Source of the DNA: Anolis sagrei | Lineage: Eukaryota; Chordata; Lepidosauria; Squamata; Anolidae | NCBI RefSeq assembly: GCF_037176765.1 | Contig: NC_090024.1 | Coordinates: forward strand, 248,945,953-249,009,952 | Length of the DNA stretch: 64,000 bases | Direction: 5' to 3' | Shown: positions 30,579 through 41,689 of the stretch, piece after piece | How positions within the stretch are numbered: the stretch's first letter is position 1 | How the letters are laid out: each line of letters opens with the position of its first letter | The notes under the pieces: model-generated | What the model saw: the letters and a program-made list of their open reading frames with translations, nothing else | Told to the model about the DNA's origin: nothing | Database searches by the model: none | Position numbers and translations under genes: made by a program

Positions 30579-33500
30579 GTGAGTAGCAAGACTGCCAGGC
30601 TGACCTGGAATCCTGGGGTCAGAAAGCTAATTTATTTATTAGGTTCTTGTGGGTTTTTTCGGGCTATAGAGCCATGTTCTAGAGGCATTCTCTCCTGACG
30701 TTTCGCCTGCATCTATGGCAAGCATCCTCAGACACCTCACAACCTCTGAGGATGCTTGCCATAGATGCAGGTGAAACATCAGGAGAAATGCCTCTGGAAC
30801 ATGGCTCTATAGCCCGAAAAAACCCACAAGAACCTAGTGATTCCAGCCATGAAAGCCTTCGACAATACAATTTATTTATGTATTTATTGACAGCTTTTCT
30901 ATTCCGCCCTTCTGCTCACCCCGCAGCAGGGGACTCAGGGCGGATTACAGTGTACACATACATGGCAAACATTCAATGCCAATTTTTGACATACAAACAT
31001 TGCGCTGTCGCACGCTGGGCCTGTGCATCAGACTAGACAGGACATAAATTCTGTGTGCCCAACGGGACGCCGGGGCTGCCTCAGATTAAAGGCCTTTGGA
31101 TTTCCTTAAAACACAGTCTCTAGAATACTTAAAGGTTCAACAAAGTTCTTTATTAATGAAAACAAGCAGGTACTTTAAGGCTTTCTTAACAGTCTATTGG
31201 GTCTCTCAACCTTGTCCACTGGGAACAGGCACTATCTTCATGTTGTTGTTCATTCGTTCAGTCGTCTCCGACTCTTCGTGACCTCATGGACCAGCCCACG
31301 CCAGAGCTCCCTGTCGGCCGTCACCACCCCCAGGGTCTCCTTCAAGGTCAGTCCAGTCATTTCAAGGATGCCATCCATCCACCTTGCCCTTGGTCGGCCC
31401 CTCTTCCTTTTGCCTTCCACTTTCCCCAGCATCATTCCCTTCTCTGGGCTTTGCTGTCTCCTCATGATGTGGCCAAAGGACTTCAGCCGGGCTTTATTGA
31501 CTGGAGGATGGACTGGTTGGATCTTCTCATTAGGAACATTAGGAAGAACTTCCTGACTGTGAGAGCCGTTCAGCAGTGGAACTCTCTGCCCCGGAGGGAG
31601 TGTGGTGGAGGCTCCTTCTTTGGAAGCTTTTAAGCAGAGGCTGGATGGCCATTTGTCAGGGGTGATTTGAATGCAATATTCCTGCTTCTTGGCAGAATGG
31701 GGTTGGACTGGATGGCCCATGAGGTCTCTTCCAACTCTTTGATTCTATGATTCTCGCAGTCCAAGGCACTCTCAGCACTTTCCTCCAACACCACAGCTCA
31801 AAAGCATCTCTCTTCCTCCGCTCAGCCTTCCCGAAGGTCCAGCTCTCACATCCGTAGGTGACTACTATGGGGAAGACCATGGCTTGGACTAGGCAATGGA
31901 TCTTGGTTGCCAGTCTTCATATCTTCATAACTATCTTCATAAACTGTAACTAATGGGGAAATCCTTAATTTCTAATCTGAGCATTCTGTCTTTGCCTCTG
32001 TTGGCGTGGAGCCCCTGCACCCAGTACCGACTGCTTCTGGCTTCCGCGAGTGACCCTTACCAAGCAGAGCTTTGTAGACTTCCAGGGGAAAAAGGAGTTC
32101 AAGTTTCAGTGATGGCTGACTGAAGTCCCTCAGCGAAGGAGCTGTAAGGCTGTAGGATCCTCGGCCAAGCTGTGGGCTGTATATCTCCCCAGCCAAGCCG
32201 TAGAAGACGAAGCTTTCTACAGGAGCTCTTGGTATTATGTCCTGCATGGAAAGCTTCTCTGTGTGGACTGAACCAAAAAGGCTCCTATTCCCTCCAAAAC
32301 CCCCAAAAGGGGGCAGGACTAGGGAACCTAACTAAAATTGACAGGTGGCTTGCCCTATGATTGCAGCCAAAAGAATCCACCTATCTGCAGAGTCCCTGAA
32401 ACTTAGGACTATAACAAACATTAAATGCAAAGCAAACAAAATTAGAGCTCCTAGTGCAGTTGTACCTGCACAAACATATACAGACCTACACAGAGGCTAT
32501 TTAACTTTTTCTGGCCGCCAGGGGAGCTGTCGCTCTCATCGTCCATCTGCGACACTGATGAAGCACTTCCGCATTCCCCGCATGCTTCCCCGCTGGAATG
32601 CTTTGCTGGAGTCTTCTTTATAGCCTCATAAATCAGTTAATTTAGTTAATTTAGCCTCCCCACACTAATTTTCCTACTTGACAGATGCAACTGTCTTTTG
32701 GGTTGCAAAGGTCGACAACAGGCTACACACAATTGGTTGGAAACCCACTCCCACCCGGGCTGGCTTCGAACTCATGACCTTTTTGGTCAGAGTGATCTTA
32801 ATGCAGCTGACACTCAGCCAGCTGCGCCACAATCCCAATGCTAAGGCAATGCTAGGCTGCATCCCACTCACGTCTGCGTTGGTCAGACCTGGGATTATAG
32901 CCCTGCATCCAGTTCTGGGCCAGTATGCTTCAAGGGGGAGGCAGGCAAGAGGGAAGGGTCCCAAGAAGGGCAGTGGGCCCAGAACTTGCAAAGCAGGGCA
33001 GGTTCTGGGGAGATCTGGCCTGGCGGTTTGACCTGGAGGCATCTGGTGAAGAAGGATAGGATGGGGAGGGGGCTGTTTCTTCATGCCAATCTTGCCACAT
33101 GTGCATCTTCAGTCCTTGAAACAAGGCCAGAGTCCAGACCAGAGCAAGCCTGTCTGCAATGATCTCGATGATGGGCCTTGTTTGTGGCTGCTCCACAGAG
33201 GAGGATCCAATGCCCAGTGGGCTACCATGGCAACAAAGGCCAAATAGCTTCTGAGGTTTGGAGACCAGTGCAATGGACTTCCTCAGAGGAGACCAGGTGG
33301 ATCTGCCCTGTAGAATGAAGACCACGGCTCAGTCCTAGGCACTCACGGGAGTTGTCCAAAGTTTCATGGACAGAATCACTGAGTTGCTGTGAATTTTTCA
33401 GGCTGTATGGCTACGTTCCGGTAGCATTCTCTCCTAACCTTTGCCTGTATCTGTGGATAGCAACCTCAGAGGTTCTAGCCTTTGAAGATGCCAGCCACAG

Positions 33501-35091
33501 AGGCAGGCGAAACATTAGAATCATAGAATCCTAGAGTGGGAAGAGACCTCACGGGCCATCAAACTACAAGAGAGGAGATTCCACCTGAACACGAGGAAGA
33601 CCTTCCTGACTGTGAGAGCCGTTCAGCAGTGGAACTCTCTGCCCCGGAGGGAGTGTGGTGGAGGCTCCTTCTTTGGAAGCTTTGAAGCAGAGGCTGGATG
33701 GCCATCTGTCGGGGGTGCTTTGAATGCAATATTCCTGCTTCTTGGCAGAATGGGGTTGGACTGGATGATGGCCCAGGAGGTCTCTTCCAACTCTAGGATT
33801 CTATGATTCTATGATTCTATGATCATCGGTGGCGCAGTGGGTTAAAGCGCTGAGCTGCTGAGCTTGTTGATCGAAAGGTCGCAGGTTCGATTCCGGGGAG
33901 CGGCGTGAGCTTCCGCTGTCAGCCCTAGCTTCTGCCAACCTAGCAGTTCGAAAACATGCGAATGTGAGTAGATCAATAGGTACCGCTCCGGCGGGAAGGT
34001 AACTGCGCTCCATGCAGTCATGCCCGTGGCCACATGACCTTGGAGGTGTCTACGGACAACGCTGGCTCTTCGGCTTAGAATTGGAGATGAGCGCCAGAGT
34101 CCCAGAGTCAGGCATGACTGGACTTAATGTCAGGGGACTACCTTTACCTTTACCTTATGATCATCCAGTCCAACCCCATTCTGCCAAGAAGCAGGAATAT
34201 TGCATTCAAAGCACCCCTGACAGAGGGCCATCCAACCTCTGTTTAAAAGCCTCCAAAGAAGGAGCCTCTACTACACCACATTAGAAGAGTATGCTACTGG
34301 AACATGGCCATATAGCCCGAAAAACTCAGAGTAATTTCACTCATGAGAGTAGTAGTTTCCCAAGGCCTTTTGCCTTCTCTGCCCAAAACTGCTGGTCCCT
34401 CACCAAACTGCAACTCCCTGTATTCCATAGCATCGAGCCATGGCAGTGAACGTGGGTCCAAACTGAATTCATCATGGGGTGCCAATGCATGCTAAGCCAA
34501 GCCTGGCAGTGGGTTCATCCACAGCGGAGGGTGGGCTAGATGACCTTTGTAGCCTCTTCCTGTTTTGTGAGGAGTGGGAGTAGGGATCCTGACGCGTTCT
34601 CTGTTTTCCATTCTCTTCCATCTTCAGAGATCTCGGCAAAGCCACCCGGATCTCTTGCCCAGCACAACGCACTCTCGAAGGAGACAAGGTTCATCGCCAA
34701 CGAAAGAGCTGAACCTGAGAAGAAGTCCGTCTCCATTGATGTGGTTGTGAGGCCGATGTCCAGCTCTGGGCAGACAGGCAACGGTGGGTCTGGAGAGAAG
34801 CAGAGAACCGGAGAAATGGCAGGTGTCCAGGTAGAAAGTGCTGGAACCGTGGATCCCACACCTGCTGAAAACATCCCTGCAAGCCCATTGCTAGGTGAGA
34901 AACCCACCAAAATACCAGAATATGAAGAAGAAGAGGATGAGGATGATGATGAGGATGATGATGAAGCTGAGGAGCATGAAGCTGAAGAGGCTGATGATGA
35001 CTATGATGCTGCTGAAGATGCCGAAGAGGCAGATGATGATGACAATGACGATGATGGTGGTGGTGGTGGTGATGATGGAGAACGCCTGTGA
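30503..35091 (+). CDS. Orphan secreted acidic protein, gene 1
   Basis: Two coding exons (30503-30578 and 34628-35091) joined in phase 1 give 179 residues. Residues 1-25 form a signal peptide (MIPSRFGLLMGSFVLWNGLL, then AAPHA). Residues 26-122 are polar with no Cys and no family I recognise. Residues 123-179 are about two thirds Asp/Glu with a Gly run near the end. The protein should be exported, intrinsically disordered and strongly anionic; Ca2+ or cationic-peptide binding is only a guess. Its paralogue starts at 46792 on the same strand: the signal exons agree in length, phase and the LLAAPH end. I find no poly(A) signal near the stop, so a downstream noncoding exon is possible. Transposons fill the intron. 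Alternatives are a lizard-specific pseudogene or a mineral-binding SCPP-type protein, but that family is not expected at this locus. Confidence 0.75.
30640..30872. mobile_element. Penelope terminal repeats, head-to-head hairpin
   Basis: A minus copy (30640-30728) and a plus copy (30744-30872) of the Penelope 3' terminal repeat face each other, giving a near-palindrome of about 230 bases with the TTTCGCCTGCATCTATGGCA motif on both arms. Lies in the intron of acidic gene 1. Confidence 0.8.
30878..30985 (-). repeat. LINE/SINE tail fragment
   Basis: (TTTA)n followed by GGACTCAGGGCGGATTACAG, as at 8533. Confidence 0.65.
31030..32340 (-). mobile_element. Retroelement LTR-like relic carrying Bov-B and CR1 insertions
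   Basis: 31030-31230 and 31941-32340 are two parts of one AT/GC-mixed unit with a minus-strand AATAAAGAAC poly(A)-type signal, compatible with an LTR fossil. It was split by the Bov-B copy at 31242-31929. Its right-hand part recurs at 35954-36332. Broken; family uncertain. Confidence 0.4.
31242..31929 (-). repeat. Bov-B copy A with 11-bp TSD, holding a CR1
   Basis: Reverse strand codes LGKVEGKRKRGRPRARWMDG and LGVVTADRELWRGLVHEVTK, the Bov-B ORF2 C-terminus. Flanked by ACTATCTTCAT at 31231-31241 and 31930-31940. A plus-oriented CR1 3' end (about 31517-31757) is inserted in it. Confidence 0.9.
32480..32850 (-). repeat. tRNA-derived SINE
   Basis: In reverse it begins GGGATTGTGGCGCAGCTGGC, has a B-box-like GAGTTCGAAGCC and the AGTTAAATAGCCTCTGTGTA body shared with 8533-9044. 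Confidence 0.72.
32851..33350. other. Unassigned intron sequence of acidic gene 1
   Basis: No repeat or exon recognised. Confidence 0.4.
33355..33510. mobile_element. Old Penelope terminal-repeat hairpin
   Basis: Diverged minus-then-plus arms of the Penelope 3' repeat (CATTCTCTCCTAACCTTTGC and AGGCAGGCGAAACATTAG). Confidence 0.55.
33511..33818. repeat. CR1 with inverted end (head to head)
   Basis: Minus tail at 33511-33560 switches to a plus CR1 from 33561 to its (ATTCTATG)n tail. Confidence 0.82.
33828..34156 (+). repeat. Complete tRNA-derived SINE with 9-bp TSD
   Basis: Head has an A-box-like GGTGGCGCAGTGGGTTAAAG and a B box GGTTCGATTCC. The body has GTGAGTAGATCAATAGGTAC, and it ends TTTACCTTTACC. 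Flanked by ATGATCATC at 33819-33827 and 34157-34165. It split a CR1 tail from a following CR1 piece (34157-34275, minus). Confidence 0.9.
34157..34335. repeat. CR1 minus piece followed by a Penelope piece
   Basis: CR1 3' text in reverse to about 34275, then GGAACATGGCCATATAGCCC, the end of the Penelope repeat. Confidence 0.7.
34628..35091 (+). CDS. Acidic gene 1, exon 2 (mature protein)
   Basis: Acceptor TTCCATCTTCAG. The exon completes a Gln codon, then ISAKPPGSLAQHN, and is open to TGA at 35089-35091. GAT/GAA/GAC triplets dominate from about 34920 and could expand or contract by slippage. Confidence 0.75.
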
Positions 35092-35443
35092 CCCCAGATG
35101 GAGATGGAGACCAGAGGGTGGGTTTTGGGGAGCAGGAAGGGGTGGGGTGTCATCCTGAAGAAGGTGGCAGTGCTGGGGAACCCTTGGGCAACGCATGGCA
35201 GGATGCTGGGAGGAGACCCCAGCTGGACGCACTGGTTTATTCTGGGGTGCCAGGCAGGGCCAACTGGGAATGTTTCCCTTCTTTGGGTGTTTCTAAGCAG
35301 AGGCTGGATGGCCATTGGTTGGGAGGGCTTTGCTTGATGGCGGAAGGGGAGGCAGGCTGTGTGGCCCTTGGGGCCCCCTCCAGTTGTATGGTTCTGTGGT
35401 CAACGTCAAGCAGAAGCATACCATCCTGGAGGACCTGGAAAGT

Positions 35444-35942
35444 TGTTGTTCATTCGTTCAGTTGTCTCCGACTCTTCGTGACCTCATGTACCAGCCCACG
35501 CCAGAGCTCCCTGTCAGCCGTCACCACCCCCAGGGTCTCCTTCAAGGTCAGTCCAGTCACTTCAAGGATGCCATCCATCCACCTTGCCCTTGGTCGGCCC
35601 CTCTTCCTTTTGCCTTCCATGTTCCCCAGCATCATTCCCTTCTCTAGGCTTGGCTGTCTCCTCCTGATGTGGCATTCAAAGGACTTCCGCTTTCCCTCTT
35701 GTCTCCTTCCCTCCAGTGAGCTTTAGTCGGGCTTTCTTTCCTGGAGGATGGTCTGGTTGGATCTTCTCGCAGTCCAAGGCACTCTCAGAACTTTCCTCCA
35801 GCACCACAGCTCAAAAGCATCTCTCTTCCTTGGCTCAGCCTTCCCGAAGGTCCAGCTCTCACATCCGTAGGTGACTACTATGGGGAAGACCATGGCTTGG
35901 ACTAGGCAATGGATCTTTGTTGCCAGTCTTCATATCTTCATA
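35444..35942 (-). repeat. Bov-B copy B with mismatched flanks
   Basis: Same Bov-B 3' end as copy A. Its left flank is ACCTGGAAAGT (35433-35443), as in copy C, but its right flank is ACTATCTTCAT (35943-35953), as in copy A. This is what a recombinant of A and C would show. Confidence 0.9.
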
Positions 35943-35953
35943 ACTATCTTCAT

Positions 35954-36332
35954 AAACTGTAACTAATGGGGAAATCCTTAACTTCTAATCTGGGCAGTCT
36001 GTCTTTGCCTCTGTTGGCGTGGAGCCCCTGCATCCGGTACCAACTGCTTCTGGCTTCCGCGAGTGACCCTTACCAAGCAGAGCTTTGTAGACTTCCAAGG
36101 GAAAAGGAGTTCAGGTTTCGGTGATGGCTGGCTGAAGTCCCTCAGCGAAGGAGCTGTAAGGCTGTATGATCCTCGGCCAAGCTGTGGGCTGTATATCTCC
36201 CCGGCCAAGCCATAGAAGATGAAGCTTTCTACAGGAGCTCTTGGTGTTATGTCCTGCATGGAAAGCTTCTCTGTGTGGACTGAACCAAAAAGGCTCCTAT
36301 TCCCTCCAAAACCCCAAAAAGGGGGCAGGACT
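35954..36332 (-). repeat. Second copy of the LTR-like segment
   Basis: About 95 per cent alike by eye to 31941-32320, ending at the same GGGGGCAGGACT. A fossil piece, truncated. Confidence 0.8.
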
Positions 36333-36350
36333 GGAAAGGACCTGGAAAGT

Positions 36351-36721
36351 TATTGTTCATTCGTTCAGTTGTCTCCAACTCTTTGTGACCTCATGGACCA
36401 GCCCATGCCAGAGTTCCCTGTCGGCCGTCACCACCCCCAGGGTCTCCTTCAAGGTCAGTCCAGTCCCTTCAAGGATGCCATCCATCCACCTTGCCCTTGG
36501 TCGGCCCCTCTTCCTTTTTCCTTCCACTTTCCCCAGCATCATTCCCTTCTCCAGGCTTTGCTGTCTCCTCATGATGTGGCATTCAAAGGACTTCCACTTT
36601 GTCTCTAGTCTCCTTCCCTCCAATGAGCTTTATCGGGCTTTCTTTCCTGGAGGATGGACTGGTGGGATCTTCTCGCAGTCCAAGGCACTCTCAGCACTTT
36701 CCTCCAACACCACAGCTCAAA
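36351..36721 (-). repeat. Bov-B copy C with 11-bp TSD
   Basis: Bov-B 3' end flanked by ACCTGGAAAGT at 36340-36350 and 36722-36732. Confidence 0.9.
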
Positions 36722-36806
36722 ACCTGGAAAGTACCCAAAGGGCATGCCTCTCTAGTATTTCTATTTCTTCTATGATCAACTCCTGGTGGAAGCATACCCT
36801 AGAGAC

Positions 36807-37241
36807 TGTCAGAGTGAGACCCTTGGGGTCTATGCACAGTGGAATTGAGGTTACCAGATCACACAGACGCAGAACAGGACTCACCGCAGTTATCAGTTGC
36901 AAAAATAACAAAGTTTACTTAGCACATCTTAAGACAGGTCTACTTCCAAGCGGGCTGCATCATGAAGACTACAAATCACAGCACACAACAGTTTTGAGAC
37001 CATCGGCTTATCTCAGTTCTCTCTGGCTGTAGACCGGCAACTCCCTAGTTTTTCCCAGACAGAGGGAATTGGTCATCTTACTTCTGCCAAGGTCTTTTCT
37101 CCTCTGCCTCTCTGCCTCTTACTACAATTCCAGCATACAATTGAACATAACTGAATCCATTTTGAATACATATGAACACGATTGTTAAACATATTGAAAC
37201 ACATTGAAAAACATACATGCGTACTTTCAATAATCCTGACA
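36807..37241. mobile_element. Solo LTR-like fossil
   Basis: A 435-base unit beginning TGTCAG and ending CTGACA, with near-identical 5-base flanks (GAGAC / GAAAC). No internal genes. Family not determined; probably an old retrovirus-like or Gypsy-like solo LTR. Confidence 0.5.
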
Positions 37242-37307
37242 GAAACCCGCTGGTGCAGGAAAGCACCCTGGAGATGACTGGCCTTGCAGAGCAGAGGTTT
37301 CATAGAA

Positions 37308-38390
37308 TCCTAGACTCCTAGAGTTGGAAGAGACCTGCTGGCCCATCATCCAGTTGAACCCCATTCTGCCAAGAAGCAGGAGTATTGCATTCAAATCACC
37401 CCTGACAGATGGCCATCCAGCCTCTGTTTCAAAGCTTCCAAAGAAGGAGCCTCCACCACACTCCCTCCGGGGAAGGCAGAGAGTTCCACTGCTAAACGGC
37501 TCTCACAGTCAGGAAGTTAGAATCCTAGAATCATTGCATTTGGAGAGACCTGGTGGGTCATCCAGTCCAACCCCATTCTGCCAAGAAGCAGGAATATTGC
37601 ATTCAAAGCACCCCTGACAAATAGCCATCCAGCCTCTGCTTAAAAGCTTCCAAAGAAGGAGCCTCCACCACACTCCCTCCAGGGCAGAGAGTTCCACTGC
37701 TGAATGGCTCTCACATTCAGGAATCATAGAATCCTAGAGTGGGAAGAGACCTCCTGGGCCATCATCCAGTCCAACCCCCTTCTGCCAAGAAGCAGGAATA
37801 TTGCATTCAAATCACCCCTGACAGATGGCCATCCAGCCTCTGTTTCAAAGCTTCCAAAGAAGGAGCCTCCACCACACTCCCTCCGGGGAAGGCAGAGAGT
37901 TCCACTGCTAAACGGCTCTCACAGTCAGGAAGTTAGAATCCTAGAATCATTGCATTTGGAGAGACCTGGTGGGTCATCCAGTCCAACCCCATTCTGCCAA
38001 GAAGCAGGAATATTGCATTCAAAGCACCCCTGACAGATGGCCATCCAGCCTCTGCTTAAAAGCTTCCAAAGAAGGAGCCTCCACCACACTCCCTCCAGGG
38101 CAGAGAGTTCCACTGCTGAATGGCTCTCACATTCAGGAATCATAGAATCCTAGAGTGGGAAGAGACCTCCTGGGCCATCATCCAGTCCAACCCCCTTCTG
38201 CCAAGAAGCAGGAATATTGCATTCAAATCACCCCTGACAAATGGCCATCCAGCCTCTGCTTAAAAGCTTCCAAAGAAGGAGCCTCCATCACGCTCCCTCC
38301 GGGGAAGGCAGAGAGTTCCACTGCTGAATGGCTCTCACAGTCAGGAAGTTCTTCCTCATGTTCAGATGCAATCTCCTCTCTTGTGCTGGG
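37308..38390 (-). repeat. Tandem array of a 416-bp compound CR1 unit
   Basis: Each unit joins two CR1 3' fragments, one cut at CTCACAGTCAGGAAGTTAG and one at CTCACATTCAGG. Units start at about 37305, 37721 and 38137 (exact 416-base spacing); the third is partial. Copies are almost identical, so the amplification is recent. Confidence 0.92.
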
Positions 38391-38894
38391 TTGCGCAGGG
38401 AGGGAGGGAGGGAGCCACAAGGGGGCAGTGCAGCGCAGAGGAGAGGAAGCCACCCTCCTGGCTTTAGCCCTGGAAGGCACTCACCTGTGCCCTGAAGCTC
38501 ACCTGGGCATCACAAGGATCCAGAATAGAATCATGGAGTTGGGAGAGGCCGCAAGGGCCAGCTAGCCCAACCCCCTGCCCGGCAGGGAAAGCACCACCCA
38601 AGCCCCCCCCCCCACCCCCCTGGCAGGTGGCCATCCCTGCACTCTCCTTTCTCCTCCTTTCTTGGCGCCCTTATTCCTCTCTGCTTCTGTTGCAAAATCC
38701 AGGCGCCGTTCTTCCCAGGAGAGGTCATGTCTTCCCTGTGCCCTTGGCAATTAACTGGCCAAAGCGTTGAAGCTTAAAAAACAAACAGTCTTCAAAAGTT
38801 TCTGCTCCAACTGAGCAGCTTTTATCTTTATTTACATTTCAAATATTTGGAATTGAATAGAATTTACTCAGTCCATTTCTCAAAAGAGCAAGAA
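38391..38894. other. Unassigned, with an old CR1 piece
   Basis: (GGGA)n at 38396-38413; old minus CR1 text at 38526-38640 with a C run; 38740-38890 has TTTATCTTTATTTAC and may be an LTR relic. No gene seen. Confidence 0.4.
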
Positions 38895-39735
38895 TAATGG
38901 CCATAGAATCATAGAATCATAGAATCCTAGAATCCTAGATTTGGAAGAGACCTCATGGGCCATCCAGTCCAACCCCATTCTGCCAAGAAGCAGGAATATT
39001 GCATTCAAATCACCCCTGACAGATGGCCATCCAGCCTCTGCTTCAAAGCTTCCAAAGAAGGAGCCTCCACCACACTCCCTCCGGGGCAGAGAGTTCCACT
39101 GCTGAATGGCTCTCACAGTCAGGAAGTTCTTCCTCATGTTCAGATGGAATCTCCTCTCTTGTAGTTGGAAGCCATTGTTCCCTTGCATCCTAGTCTCCAG
39201 GGAAGCAGAAAACAAGCTTGCTCCCTCCTCCTCCCTGTGGCTTCCTCTCACATATTGATACATGGCTCTCATCATGTCTCCTCTCAGCCTTCTCTTCTTC
39301 AGGCTAAACATGCCCAGCTCCTTAAGCCGCTCCTCATAGGGCTTGTTCTCCAGACCCCTGATCCTTTGAGTCGCCCTCTTCTGGACACATTCCAGCTTGT
39401 CAACATCTCTCTTGAATTGTGGTGCCCAGAATTGGACACAATATTCCAGGTGTGGTCTAACCAAAGCAGAATAGAGCATGGGGAGCATGACTTCCCTAGA
39501 TCTAGGCACTAGGCTCCTCTTGATGCAGGCCAACATCCCATTGGCTTTTTTTTGCCGCCACATCACATTGTTGGCTCATGTTTAACTTGTTGTCCACGAG
39601 GACTCCAAGATCTTTTTCACACGTACTGCTCTCACAGTGCTTTGAATGCAATTTTCCTGCTCCTTGGCAGAATGGGGTTGGACTGGATGACCAATGAGGT
39701 CTCTTCCAACTCGAGGGTTCTAGGATTCTATGGCC
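38895..39735. repeat. CR1, long minus copy then short plus tail
   Basis: Minus CR1 coding from [20 protein letters not shown] to the tail at 38895, open for over 200 codons, followed at 39640 by a plus CR1 tail. Confidence 0.88.
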
Positions 39736-40129
39736 GATCCTTGACCTAGAAGTTGCTCCTTATCACCTCCTTCATTCCAACCCAGCCTGCAGTGGTGACA
39801 TGTGTTCTCGCTTCCTTTCAGATCTGCCCATGCTCTTCCCATTCCAGTGGCTTAACTGGTTCATGGCTGGCAGCATGGGTCTTGACCCTAACTTACACAA
39901 CCCTTTGTCTGTACCACCGACACCCTCTGGGTCCTCCTGAGGAGCTTCGGGTGGAGCTCCTGCTGCTGCTTCCTTGTGGCAGTTTTGCAAACGGTACGGC
40001 CAGGCCAATGTACCCAAAACTGGCCTCTCCATGGGATTGTTATGGGGCCATTTAGAATGGCGATGTGGACAAAGGCACCCTTTTCATTTCATCAGAGGCA
40101 GCCTGTGCTCTGCAGGGAGGGAGGCTTGT

Positions 40130-40916
40130 GCTGGGCTTCATGGAGACAGCGGTCAGAATGTAGGAGGGACTGACAATCCTCAGCTGTTACCTTTGAAGCA
40201 ACAGGAGCCAGATGTTGTGACTCAGTCTGAGCCTGAATCTGAGTCTGAACTTTCTGGGTCTGCTGGGTCTTCTGAGGCTGATGGGTTACAGATTTCTGTA
40301 CATGTTACGGACGGGGCTGGTAGTGAGGCTTCTGAAGGAGAAACAGCATGCCCGTTCCCCGGGGGAACTGAATGTGCCTTTAGATAAAGATAGTGAAACA
40401 ACTCCACAACTTCAGGAGGATCCTTTCGGTTCCCAGACTGATGAGGCCCAGCTGGCCGGAGATAATGAGTTGCTTAGCCTTGATGATAAGACTGAATTAA
40501 TGACTAGACAAGATCGTTTACAATTAAGAGTCCGTAGAAGTTCCCGTCTGGGCAGCAGGCGTGAAGCCAAAGGTCAGCGCAATGCTTTTATGTTTGGGAA
40601 AACTATGTAATGATGCAGCCGACAGGCAATCCCTGTCAGTCCAACGTTGCTCTTCCCATGTTAACTTCTGTGCATTTACCTTGGCTTTCGGCAGCACGCC
40701 TCTGGCTTCTTGAGACTTGGATCTTGTTCCTGTTTGTACCTGTTTACCATGGACTCTTGTTTGACCGTTGCCAAGGGATTATGCTTCATGGTTTTGCTTT
40801 TGAATCTTGGGAACTTTGCCTTTACATTTAAGACTCTGTTTTGCCTATGGAACTTTGCATTTCTATTCCTCTGTTTTGATTTTGCTTTTACTCAATAAAC
40901 TACAAAACCTACAGCC
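40130..40916 (+). mobile_element. Retroelement relic with AATAAA end
   Basis: Plus-strand frames are Ser/Glu-rich (SESESELSGSAGSSEADG) with a basic RVRRSSRLGSRREAK end. Next comes a T-rich stretch with ACTCAATAAACTAC at about 40890-40903. It resembles the last coding part and terminal region of an LTR-class element. Broken; family uncertain. Confidence 0.35.
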
Positions 40917-41129
40917 AGAGGCGGCCCTAGGTAATTTGCAACGGTAAGCAAACAGTATTTTGGTGCCCCCCCCCCCAACCAATTATTGATATATATATTC
41001 TGTTCGTGGTGGGAGTTCTGTGTGCCATATTTGGTTCAGTTCCATCATTGGTGGAGTTCAGAATGCTCTTTGATTGTAGGTGAACTGTACATCCCAGTAA
41101 CTACACTTGCCACATTTGCTCCCTTGCCT

Positions 41130-41317
41130 GGCCCACTTTGGGTCCAGAGGCATGCCTGAAGACCCGGCGTGTGCACCAAAAGTCACCTCTTCTCTTGACT
41201 TTCTCCTCAGCCATTGGGACCGAGAGAGAGAGAGAGAGAGGTGGAGATGCCCACCTTTCCTGAAGGTAGGCCAAAAACAAAGGAGGGAGCGGAGGTGGGA
41301 GATACCTCCAGCCAGAG

Positions 41318-41356
<39 letters not shown>

Positions 41357-41470
41357 CCCAATGGCTGAAGAGAAAGTCAGGAGAAGAGGCGACTTTTGGT
41401 GCGCACGCTGGGGTCTTCAGACACGCCTCCGGACCCGATTGGGGAGAGGAGAGGAGGCGGCTGGAGCGCC
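41130..41470. repeat. Inverted repeat with facing (GA)n and (CT)n arms
   Basis: Arms at about 41140-41242 and 41333-41440 are complementary (CCATTGGGACCGAGAGAGAG faces CTCTCTCTCGGTCCCAATGG), separated by about 90 bases. Confidence 0.85.
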
Positions 41471-41689
41471 GTGGGATCGGGAAAGGGAGCCGGTCATGGG
41501 GAAGGGATCGAACGCGGAGAACAATTGAATACCGGCTCTGCTTGTGCACTCGGTGGTCGGGTGGAGCAGGAACGAGAGGGGCGAGGCAAGGCTCAAGGGC
41601 CCGGCCCCTTTGGGAAGAGGATTGCCCGGCAGCGAGGCAAGAAAGCCGAGGCTCCCCCCGGACTGCGAGGGCTGTTGTGAGCTGAGGGG

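Noticed and set aside
33828-34156. tRNA-like A and B boxes suggesting a tRNA gene
   Set aside because: They belong to a 329-bp SINE with its own 9-bp target duplication; no cloverleaf-length gene is separable.
34920-35091. Acidic tail of gene 1 regarded as mere GAT/GAA simple repeat
   Set aside because: It follows, in one frame, a spliced signal exon and a non-repetitive segment, and the paralogue has the same layout; kept as coding but with reduced confidence.
41107-41685. Open frames across the (CT)n hairpin region, up to 219 codons
   Set aside because: Both strands are open because of the low-complexity inverted repeat; no family motif.
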